Of a stretch of 64,000 nucleotides of DNA, positions 58,201 through 64,000 are shown one piece after another. Below the pieces are notes generated by a model that had not been told where the DNA came from, searched no databases, and was given only the letters and a program-made list of their open reading frames with translations. Source of the DNA: Paraescarpia echinospica (taxonomy: Eukaryota > Annelida > Polychaeta > Sabellida > Siboglinidae); the NCBI GenBank assembly GCA_020002185.1, contig CM034543.1:7550000-7613999 (forward strand), read 5' to 3'. The stretch's first letter is position 1; each line of letters starts with the position of its first letter. The translations under genes were made by a program, and so were the position numbers.

Positions 58201-61200
58201 TCCGCAGCAGCTTGACGAGACAGTGCACCAGTGAGTTGTTGCTGTATTGACCTTTGACCCCCGTCGCTGTCAGCAGCAGGGCGTCATTCAGGCAGTCGAC
58301 TTCCACACTTTGGGCACACGTGAACACGAGGGAACTGGCGGCTGGGAGAGGGAAGAGGGTAGAAAGTTAAGGGGTTGACTTAAAACATGTAATAATATGA
58401 GGGAACTGGAGGCTGTGGTGAGGGAAGATGGTTCAGGGGTCAACTCAAAATACATGTAATAATACGAGGGAACAGGAGGCTGGAAGAGGGAAGATGGTTC
58501 AGGGGTCAACTCAAAACACATGTAATAATACGAGGGAACAGGAGACTGGAAGAGGGAAGATGGTTCAGGGGTCAACTCAAAACACATGTAATAAAATGAG
58601 GGAACAGGGGGCTGGAAGAGGGAAGATGGTTCAGGGGTCAACTCAAAACACATGTAATAATACGAGGGAACAGGAGGCTGGAAGAGGGAAGATGGTTCAG
58701 GGGTCAACTCAAAACACATGTAATAATACGAGGGAACAGGAGGCTAGAAGAGGGAAGATGGTTCAGGGGTCAACTCAAAACATGTAATAACATGTGGGAA
58801 CTGGAAGTGAGACAAGGGAAAAGGTTCAGGGGTCGACTCAAAACTTATTTAATAACACAAGGGAACCAGAGGCTGGAAGAGGGGAAGTCAGGTAGGGATC
58901 AACTCAAAACACATTAAATGGTATGTCAACATTTTCAGGAGTCGACACAAAACAAGTAATGGCCACATATAAGAGGGAAGTCATTACATTTAATTAATTA
59001 ATTAAACTAGTAAAATGCCCATCTTCCAGGTGGCGCTACATAAACACACACGGGCAAAACTTGTTAAGATGGTTTCCTGAGCTATACATACCTCGGTGGC
59101 GCCCTCTCTGTTTAGTAGCACATCGCAAACAGAATAAATAAATACTGTAACTCAAATAAATTACCTATATGTTTATTAACTCTACACATAACAAGCTCTG
59201 CTATGATTACATGTCATTCCTTTCAATTGTTCTAGGAATACCGCTGCTGCTTTATATGTTGAAATGTGGGCTCTAACAGCCTGATGCTCAGGAGACTAGT
59301 ATGGGCTCAGTCACAGGCCTGGCATTGGGTTGTAGAGTCCACATTTCTTTTATTTAAATATTACAGTGTGCCAAAAAGGCTTATACACTGGTTACCCATA
59401 ATAAACAAACGTCATCCATTTGGCCTTTTTCATATCTATATTTGTCTCCGTGTTGTTGCTTGCATAAAAATAAATACTGTAACTCAAATAAATTACCTAT
59501 ATGTTTTATAAATACATAGTTAATTGCTAGATCAGAGGCCAATGGTCTAAGGAGGTAAATCTACATAGAAAGAAAGCCTGAGAGGGGATGCTTTTATAAT
59601 GTTCCAAAGTCAGAGTATCAATACGTAGATTTTCATGGCCCCACCTTGTGGACATCTGGCCGTGAAGGTGGACAGTAACGCAAGAACACTGGACATCAGG
59701 GCTGCGTCCAGCAGACACCACACCCACAAGCTGTGGACAATATTCCCCAGGCCTGACTCGTATGTGGCTACCTGTAAATGAAACAACAAGACAATCTGAA
59801 AGGGGTGAGGTGGTGTGGTCAGAGTGGCAGGGTCTGTTAATGCTAGTATGAGACAGTCGGTCAAGGTGAGGGAACGGAGAAGTTAGATACAGTAACACAA
59901 ACAGATGCAGTACATCATTTCGTACATCATTTAGTACATCATTTAGTACATCATTTAGTCACGTCTTATTCAATTAAGTTCCTATATATTGCGGTATCCA
60001 GTCCTGCTCAAATTGCTTTACACATCACTCCCTGACATGCTGACAGACCTGTTTAATCGAACACCATTCTCTGGGAAGTTTTCAGCCACGCTGTACACAA
60101 ATTTCAACAAATGTCTGTAGCCAGGTACTCATTTACAGAGCTGAGTGAATTAGAGCAACATGATATGAATGCTCAAGAACTAGCCCAAGGTTCAAGATGG
60201 CAGCAAGACGATTCAAACCTGCAATCTCTTGATTTCACAGCCCATTGTTGTAACCACTCTGCCACCATGCTCCAAAGACCTGTTATATTTTCATTGTAAA
60301 CTTCTTAAATATCAAAACATTTATCAGACTTTGTAAAAACACATGAACCTATTTTTGTGCAGCAATTGTTCCACTCGAATAGATTCTATCTGCGTCATGC
60401 AGAACAGAGGCAAATAACTGGTACGGCTTCCATGCTATTGCCACACACGTCTCATTAACTTATTCTTTATTCACGACAATAAACTTCTTACTTTCACTTC
60501 TGTTTGACGATACATGAAGCTGCGCAAGAGTTCAAAGGTCACAATTAACTCAGAGATGACAGGGTTGTCTTTCTTGCGTGTGGCGGCCATCTTGCTGGTG
60601 GCGCCACCTGTCAGACCGAGCTCGAGCGCCTGCAGCTTTATCTTCCGCAGGAGATGTCGGACATGTTCGCAGATGCTCTCCACCATGCCACCTGGTGGAG
60701 AAATAAATCCCAAATATTTTTCCAGCAGCGTCCCGTTAAAAAGGCAGTCTGTTATATTATTATATTAATTAATATAATATTTCTAAGGCTGTAATAAGTA
60801 TATTTCCTGCCAAATTGCGTTTAGTAAGTCTGTAACACTGTTTGCAATTTGAAAGATTTGCCCCTGCAGCATGTTCAAATGGTAAACACACGATCCAATT
60901 TCAAAACAAGCTTTATTGGTAATAATGTTGAGGTGGGCTGAGTTAACCACAATACCCTTTGATGTTCAACGATGTCACATACTATACCCACTACATTTAC
61001 AGTATTGCATGCAGCCGATAATAATTTCCCAATAAACCGAACATTACTACACACTGGCACCACCTGGGGAATGGCTGACCACTCAATTTGTCCATTGAAA
61101 AATGTAAATAACTCTTGTATTTTTTAAAAACATTGCCAACTTATAGATCAGATGTCAATGGTGAAAGGATGCGAATGAACATGGAAATAGGCGCCCGGGA

Positions 61201-63841
61201 GGAGATACACGTACATTGCATCTAAGTTAGCATATTAATATACATACTATAACTGTTTTTGTGCTGACAATCTGTTTCCTGGGCACTTTTCTGCCTCTGA
61301 CTGACCCCCCTCCCCAAACGAAGTAATTTCATTTGTTATCAGACATAGACATTCTGAGATGATCCCTTAGTGATGATGGCTGTTCTTTACAGATGACCTT
61401 TGTTCTCCAAGACTGACCTTCGAGAGCTGCCATCTTTGCGGTGACACTGACCGCCAGCAGGGCCTTGAAGGCATTGATGACGGTCACCTTGAGTAGATGG
61501 AACTGGTCATGTGGCTTGAGGGCAACACTGTCGTAAGCCTTGATCAACACCTGACACAGCTGATGTCCACTGGTCAACTGGAAGAGGTCACCCTCGTCTG
61601 CAGCGGTCAACACAGGTGTCAGTTTTTATCAAAGATGGTAAAAGGAAAAGAAAGATTAGTCACACTAGCAAAAATGCAAATTTTTTAATTGTTTGTTGCA
61701 GTCATCCAACAGGGATGCCAAACATACTGAAGAAACCAACTTGACAAGAAATGAAGTCTTTATGACAGGTAATTCTAATCTCTGGATATGTTTAGAAGAA
61801 AGAAATTCACTGATTAAAAAACAAACTATCCTGAAGAATGTTCAGCGATCTAACAGTCATTTGTAAGCTTTATTCTCTTACAACTAACCCGTTTTTGAGC
61901 GCGAGTCGAGTCTGAGCGAGATTGTGCTTAGGTCGTCCTGTTCTTGACCTTCGATGACCTTCATGCGCCACCTGGCTTCCTCCGTGAGAAGCACTGCTAG
62001 GAACTGTAGCACGGAGACACCCAGCGGAGTCTCACACTCCTTCGTGTCTTGAAGTACACTGACGGCCCGACCTACGGGAAGGAACATTCTTATGAGGTCA
62101 TAAGCCTGATTTTGCTTTTAAAAACTGATTTCCATCCTCAAGACTAATCTTGTACACTGAAACTGTCAACACCAGGACGCGCCACCAGGACGTGCCACCT
62201 AGACACTTTTGTTTGTTCGTCATAGAAATAGGGCCCTAGATGATATGACAGCCTTTTGCATTTTGAAAACGCTCCTTTATTTAACAAAGGAATCTGTTTA
62301 ATGGTGGGTTTTTGCTATGACCTCGTTATCTTAGTGAAAAGTCCCCCGACATGCAGAGTTTGGACGTTGCGTTGTCTGTCTTACCTCCAATGATCGACCA
62401 GTGTTTGACGAACACTGGCGTGAACTCCCGCAGCGCCACCTGGCCACCGGTCTGCAACATCGCCAGGAAGAGCGAGAACACTGACTCCCAGAGTGACTGA
62501 CAGAGGGCAGCAGTGTCTGCATCATCTGTGAAGGGGAAGGTTATTGGTTAGTTTAAACAACGACAGGAATCTCACCGGTAATAATTAATACGCTAACTTT
62601 GGCGACAGACTGGCCGCATCTCCTCCCTGGCACTGAGGTCCACCCGCCTGTTTCTATGTTCATTCGCTTCCTTGGACCATTGACCTCTGATCTACCAATT
62701 GGCAATATATTTCAGAAACACAACAGTAGTTATTTAGAGTTATTAACTTATAATAATAATAATATTATTACTATTAGAGTTATTAACTTATGTGTTCCTG
62801 ATACAGAGACATTTATGCAGGATCAAAATCTTACCAGTTCAAAAATGTCACAGCAGATATGTGCGTCCACGTGCCCACACAGAGTCAAAACGTGCACATG
62901 TGTATATAAATACATACGTATACAATAACACATGCATATATAATGGACATATTAATACCAGTGAGAGTGAAAAATATTTATTTTCACAAACTGTACGAAT
63001 AGTCTTCGTGCATTAATTGCAGTGTGGCTGGATGCTTCCCAGAGAAGTCGAGATGGTGTTCGATTGAACAGGTCTGCCAGGGAGTAAAGTGTAAAGTGCT
63101 TTGAGCAGTCCTGAGGACTGGATACTGCGCTATATAGAACTTACCTTTACCTTTACAAATTCCAGGACACTCCATCTGACTTGATTATATCAGTCTCAGT
63201 ACCCCCAGCAGATCACCTTGCGAAACACTGAAGTTAAGCAATGCCAAAAGACACTATCTGCAAAGCTGTTCAATTCGTTTTCCTTTCAGCCCACCACAGA
63301 TGGCTCTTGTTACATGTAAAGCTTGTGAAGTAGAACTATTTTGAATGCCCAGCCGCTCATGAGAATGGTCAAATGGGTAATTATTTTTTGGATTTCCTAT
63401 AACAGCTCTTTGGTGTGAAGCGTGGACGTTTGTGCATCGTGACATTTTCATGGTTCCCACAGCAAGAACGGCGTAGACCGGACAAAGTACAGCCGTACAA
63501 CTAATTCAATGAATATCTGCACTTTGCATAGGATATCTGCCAGGGGTAGTGTGTATAGTCACCACTACTGGTTTGTCTGAACTGTCACAAAATATCACGA
63601 AAGCGAGAACTTACCCTGATAGATAACAGCCAGCGTCTGCACAAGACTGAGCAGTGCTGCCTTGTCTCCAAGCAGCTGCGAGCGGATGTCCGCATCCTGT
63701 ATGGCAAACAGTCGCAGCAGACGCAACACCTCGCAATGCATCTCAAGTAGTTCATCGAATGCCACCAGGTTGCGCCGGCGTGTCTCCGGCGATGACTGCA
63801 GCTCCTTGAGGTAGGCATTTAGGATGTTCGAGTCTTCTATG
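25066..63841 (-). CDS. RTTN: Rotatin (RTTN/Ana3), C-terminal 600 residues, 11 exons
   Basis: Join, in transcript order: 63841-63615, 62525-62385, 62071-61889, 61597-61418, 60691-60492, 59771-59645, 58341-58112, 57645-57498, 27027-26905, 26233-26130 and 25206-25066. After one split-codon base this is 601 codons including TAA; every GT-AG junction keeps phase. Rotatin is a large (~2200-residue) armadillo-like repeat protein of centrioles and basal bodies, needed for centriole assembly and cilia; the Drosophila orthologue is Ana3. Leu-rich helical repeats are seen throughout, and the C terminus (NAVLVLRNLCFNTAGKSQLL, LIVCSALWALVYNSHKAKVN, a helical ending in VLVVLRS) fits the rotatin C terminus. 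The 5' exons lie past 64000. One intron is 30.5 kb and holds the satellite. Other armadillo proteins are less likely but cannot be excluded without a search. Confidence 0.85.
25207..26129. other. RTTN last intron
   Basis: 923-bp intron. No gene, array or recognised element. Confidence 0.55.
26130..26233 (-). CDS. RTTN: RTTN exon, penultimate
   Basis: Acceptor GTGTTTCAG|CC, donor CACAAG|GTATGT, phase 1 to 0. Encodes KLLPFLLHCVEQGSEQVRLI and VCSALWALVYNSHK, an armadillo-type helix pair. Confidence 0.88.
26234..26904. other. RTTN intron between the 26905 and 26130 exons
   Basis: 671-bp intron with a GTGTGTGTG run near 26580. No gene. Confidence 0.55.
26905..27027 (-). CDS. RTTN: RTTN exon directly after the satellite intron
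   Basis: Acceptor ATGTTGCAG|AT, donor CCACAG|GTGTGT, phase 1 to 1. Encodes AILLLLEFGSSSSEHNQKNA, VLVLRNLCFNTAGKSQLLAT. The upstream AG at ATAATCTAG (27051 side) was rejected because it gives the wrong phase and a stop. Confidence 0.88.
27028..27636. other. Intron flank between exon and satellite
   Basis: AT-rich. Bases 27085-27300 hold many loosely repeated ATTCTATAGAATT-type words, an irregular low-complexity zone. The rest looks unique. Confidence 0.6.
32155..32400 (+). repeat. Degenerate island 1 inside the satellite
   Basis: Monomers here carry many scattered indels (for example GGGCCTTTGGTTCCAGAAAT and TGTAGCAAGCGTCAG), while those on both sides are near-consensus. Confidence 0.75.
34340..34850 (+). 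repeat. Degenerate island 2 inside the satellite
   Basis: About eight monomers with dense irregular indels (for example TTTAAATATCAGTAAATAGG, CTCGTCGCCTTGGAACAG), flanked abruptly by clean monomers. Confidence 0.75.
38255..38335 (+). repeat. Degenerate island 3 inside the satellite
   Basis: A short patch with several small deletions (GTCAGTTGAACAG, ATTAGTAGGCTTGTTACAG, GGATCGTGTATG) between clean monomers. Confidence 0.65.
46420..46730 (+). repeat. Degenerate island 4 inside the satellite
   Basis: Monomers with insertions and deletions (GAACTTAACGTGGGGAGAGG, TTTTGAGGCGACAACATT, CTAAAAGAAATGG, TTAGGAGTCGAGAGC), then clean monomers again. Confidence 0.75.
55971..56606. other. Intron flank, satellite to hAT element
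   Basis: Unique-looking AT-rich intron sequence. No gene seen. Confidence 0.5.
56615..57191. mobile_element. hAT-type non-autonomous element, 577 bp
   Basis: The ends CAGGGCTGTG (left) and CACAGCCCTG (right) are inverted repeats of hAT type. They are flanked by 8-bp target duplications with one mismatch, GTAGCAAC (56607-56614) and GTTGCAAC (57192-57199). Both subterminal regions are dense in AAGTACTT and TTAAGTACA motifs in both orientations. No transposase. Confidence 0.82.
57200..57497. other. RTTN intron, donor-proximal part
   Basis: Intron sequence just downstream, in RTTN sense, of the exon ending at 57498. A long + strand frame here lacks any recognisable domain and partly overlaps the hAT element and the RTTN exon. 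Confidence 0.5.
57498..57645 (-). CDS. RTTN: RTTN exon directly before the satellite intron
   Basis: Acceptor GCCTGTCTGCAG|TGT, donor GTCGACG|GTACGT, phase 0 to 1. Encodes CNFLHEFSTLRPKKTKKTPV and MRVREIVWLDLLASLSFSTD, then GQNMILKVD. The phase-1 end matches the exon at 27027, on the far side of the 30.5-kb intron. Confidence 0.88.
57646..58111. other. RTTN intron
   Basis: 466-bp intron with a G-rich run (AGGGGGAGGGAGGGGGGAAG, near 57695-57715), which on the RTTN strand forms a long pyrimidine tract before the acceptor. Confidence 0.6.
58112..58341 (-). CDS. RTTN: RTTN exon, emerging from the 66-bp array
   Basis: Acceptor TTCCCTCTCCCAG|CC, donor TGGAAG|GTAGGG, phase 1 to 0. Encodes ASSLVFTCAQSVEVDCLNDA, LLLTATGVKGQYSNNSLVHC, LVKLLRKTTQSAVLRAGFSL and MCTLALSQECRGVLWK. 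The first ~16 bases are shared with the upstream minisatellite. Confidence 0.88.
58325..58900 (-). repeat. 66-bp minisatellite carrying ~9 copies of a 3' splice junction
   Basis: On the RTTN strand the unit contains CCATCTTCCCTCTTCCAG|CC and then TCCTGTTCCCTCGTATTA, total 66 bp. The genuine junction is TTCCCTCTCCCAG|CC then GCCAGTTCCCTCGTGTTC. About nine units are recognisable, the outermost ones (58790-58900) decayed. 66 is a multiple of 3, so a 22-residue repeating frame is open here, but it enters the exon out of frame. Confidence 0.93.
58901..59135. other. RTTN intron between repeats
   Basis: Unique-looking intron sequence. No gene. Confidence 0.45.
59136..59506 (+). mobile_element. Retroelement-like insertion with 39-bp flanking direct repeats (copy 2)
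   Basis: Identical 39-bp direct repeats (59136-59174 and 59468-59506; core AATACTGTAACTCAAATAAA) flank a ~293-bp insert. The insert ends GTGTTGTTGCTTGCAT next to the right repeat. It contains GAAATGTGGGCTC...GAGTCCACATTTC (59260-59346), an inverted copy of the hairpin at 19107-19190. The end opposite GCTTGCAT is not shared with copy 1, as expected for 5' truncation. Confidence 0.6.
59523..59628 (+). mobile_element. Dispersed repeat family 2, copy D
   Basis: TTGCTAGATCAGAGGCCAAT...CATAGAAAGAAAGCCTG...CCAAAGTCAGAGTATCAATA aligns with the ends and middle of the copy at 62581-62702. It stops 16 bases short of the RTTN donor at 59644. Confidence 0.55.
59645..59771 (-). CDS. RTTN: RTTN exon
   Basis: Acceptor TCATTTACAG|GTA, donor CCACAAG|GTGGGG, phase 0 to 1. 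Encodes VATYESGLGNIVHSLWVWCL, LDAALMSSVLALLSTFTARC and PQ. A helical, Leu-rich armadillo-like segment. Confidence 0.87.
59912..59960 (+). repeat. Short 13-bp tandem repeat
   Basis: Four copies of TACATCATTTAGT (one with C for A) lie in an RTTN intron. Confidence 0.85.
59979..60273 (-). mobile_element. tRNA-derived SINE family 3, full-length copy
   Basis: Read on the - strand the head is GGAGCATGGTGGCAGAGTGG, with A box TGGCAGAGTGG and B box GGTTTGAATCG. The body CGTGGCTGAAAACTTCCCAG and GGTGTTCGATTAAACAGGTC follows, then the tail GACTGGATACCGCAATATAT. RNA polymerase III-type boxes plus a shared tail define the family. Confidence 0.8.
60492..60691 (-). CDS. RTTN: RTTN exon
   Basis: Acceptor TTCTCCACCAG|GT, donor GTGAAA|GTAAGA, phase 1 to 0. 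Encodes GMVESICEHVRHLLRKIKLQ, ALELGLTGGATSKMAATRKK, DNPVISELIVTFELLRSFMY and RQTEVK. Confidence 0.88.
60692..61130. other. RTTN intron
   Basis: AT-rich intron; a TATTATATTAATTAATATAA palindromic patch lies near 60752-60780. No gene. Confidence 0.5.
61131..61248 (+). mobile_element. Dispersed repeat family 2, copy B
   Basis: GCCAACTTATAGATCAGATG...GAATGAACATGGAAATAGGC...AAGTTAGCATATTAATATAC matches copy C in order and spacing. It carries a single, unexpanded equivalent of the 47-bp unit. Confidence 0.65.
61418..61597 (-). CDS. RTTN: RTTN exon
   Basis: Acceptor TTGACCGCTGCAG|AC, donor CTCGAAG|GTCAGT, phase 1 to 1. Encodes EGDLFQLTSGHQLCQVLIKA, YDSVALKPHDQFHLLKVTVI and NAFKALLAVSVTAKMAALE. Confidence 0.88.
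61889..62071 (-). CDS. RTTN: RTTN exon
   Basis: Acceptor CTTCCCGTAG|GT, donor AAAACGG|GTTAGT, phase 1 to 1. Encodes RAVSVLQDTKECETPLGVSV, LQFLAVLLTEEARWRMKVIE and GQEQDDLSTISLRLDSRSKT. Confidence 0.88.
62385..62525 (-). CDS. RTTN: RTTN exon
   Basis: Acceptor TTCCCCTTCACAG|AT, donor ATTGGAG|GTAAGA, phase 1 to 1. Encodes DADTAALCQSLWESVFSLFL, AMLQTGGQVALREFTPVFVK and HWSIIG. Confidence 0.88.
62581..62702 (-). mobile_element. Dispersed repeat family 2, copy C
   Basis: On the - strand it runs GCCAATTGGTAGATCAGAGG, GAATGAACATAGAAACAGGC, GGGTGGACCTCAGTGCCAGG, CCAAAGTTAGCGTATTAATT. It is the clearest unexpanded relative of the 47-bp minisatellite locus in TMEM144 intron 1. Confidence 0.7.
63019..63158 (+). 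mobile_element. SINE family 3, 5'-truncated copy
   Basis: GCAGTGTGGCTGGATGCTTC, GGTGTTCGATTGAACAGGTC, GTAAAGTGCTTTGAGCAGTC and GACTGGATACTGCGCTATAT, ending in CTTTAC repeats. The tRNA-like head is missing. Confidence 0.75.
63615..63841 (-). CDS. RTTN: RTTN exon, most upstream one in the window
   Basis: Acceptor GATTCTGTCTGCAG|C, donor TATCAGG|GTAAGT, phase 2 to 1. Encodes IEDSNILNAYLKELQSSPET, RRRNLVAFDELLEMHCEVLR, LLRLFAIQDADIRSQLLGDK and AALLSLVQTLAVIYQG. The ATG at 63861 is not taken as the start: TAA directly precedes it and rotatin has some 1600 residues upstream of this region. Confidence 0.85.
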
Positions 63842-63887
63842 CTGCAGACAGAATCATCCATTTAGGCTAAAAAAGATATGTTCTTGT

Positions 63888-64000
63888 TAACGCAGTATCC
63901 AAACCTCAGGACTGCTGAAAGCGCTTTACACATTACTCCCTGGCAGATCTGTTCAATCAAAAACCATCTCGACTTCTCTGGGAAGCATTCAGCCATGCCG
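63888..64000 (-). mobile_element. SINE family 3, copy cut by the window edge
   Basis: On the - strand: CGGCATGGCTGAATGCTTCC, CAGAGAAGTCGAGATGGTTT, CAGATCTGCCAGGGAGTAAT, GCGCTTTCAGCAGTCCTGAG and GGATACTGCGTTAAC. The head would lie beyond 64000. Confidence 0.7.

Noticed and set aside
58288..58719. 143-codon reverse frame with a 22-residue repeat (CFELTPEPSSLFQPPVPSYY)
   Set aside because: It is the 66-bp minisatellite read in an open frame. It enters the RTTN exon in the wrong frame.
63190..63240. Possible 5S rRNA gene (GAAGTTAAGCAATGCC resembles the 5S internal promoter region)
   Set aside because: Only about 15-35 bases look similar; no full-length 5S match and no terminator. At most a fragment or 5S-derived repeat.
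63855..63867. Upstream acceptor TTTTTTAG and the ATG at 63861 as the start of an RTTN-like protein
   Set aside because: TAA immediately precedes the ATG in frame. Using this AG would put a stop in the exon, whereas TCTGCAG at 63842-63848 keeps the frame open.

Overview
This is animal nuclear DNA: AT-rich, intron-rich, packed with tandem repeats and short transposons. tRNA-derived SINEs, hAT- and pogo-type remnants, many minisatellites and the closeness of the two gene products to animal orthologues suggest a marine invertebrate, most likely a lophotrochozoan such as a mollusc. No bacterial or viral gene was recognised.

Two protein-coding genes lie tail to tail. (1) A complete TMEM144-type membrane transporter gene on the + strand has ten coding exons (3555-22555), giving 374 codons plus stop; every splice phase agrees. 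(2) The 3' end of a rotatin (RTTN/Ana3) gene lies on the - strand, with eleven exons from 63841 down to the stop at 25066-25068. They give 600 in-phase codons, and the 5' part of the gene lies beyond position 64000. About 2.5 kb separates the two stop codons.

Layout. 1-3554: upstream flank with a ~104-bp dimer and a tRNA-like SINE. 3555-22555: TMEM144, with repeats or mobile DNA in most introns: a 47-bp minisatellite (intron 1), a degenerate GTCAT tract (intron 3), a pogo-like transposon with a nested foldback (intron 4), a GTA microsatellite (intron 5), 40/23-bp repeats (intron 6), a 44-bp minisatellite that runs into exon 8 (intron 7), and a retroelement-like insertion, a large palindrome and a TIR element (intron 8). 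22556-25065: intergenic/3'UTR. 25066-27027: last three RTTN exons. 27637-55970: one ~28.3-kb satellite array of a 65-bp monomer, wholly inside a single RTTN intron (27028-57497). 55971-64000: eight more RTTN exons, with a hAT-like element, a 66-bp minisatellite that runs into an exon, SINEs and other dispersed repeats between them.

The most striking observation is that two minisatellites, in different genes on opposite strands, have grown out of a 3' splice junction. In each, every unit copies the acceptor AG plus about 15-20 bases of the following exon, and use of any upstream copy would bring an in-frame stop within about 12 codons. In TMEM144 about 50 near-identical acceptors are lined up and only the last gives a functional mRNA. 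A 28-kb higher-order satellite inside a gene encoding a centriole protein is the second notable feature.
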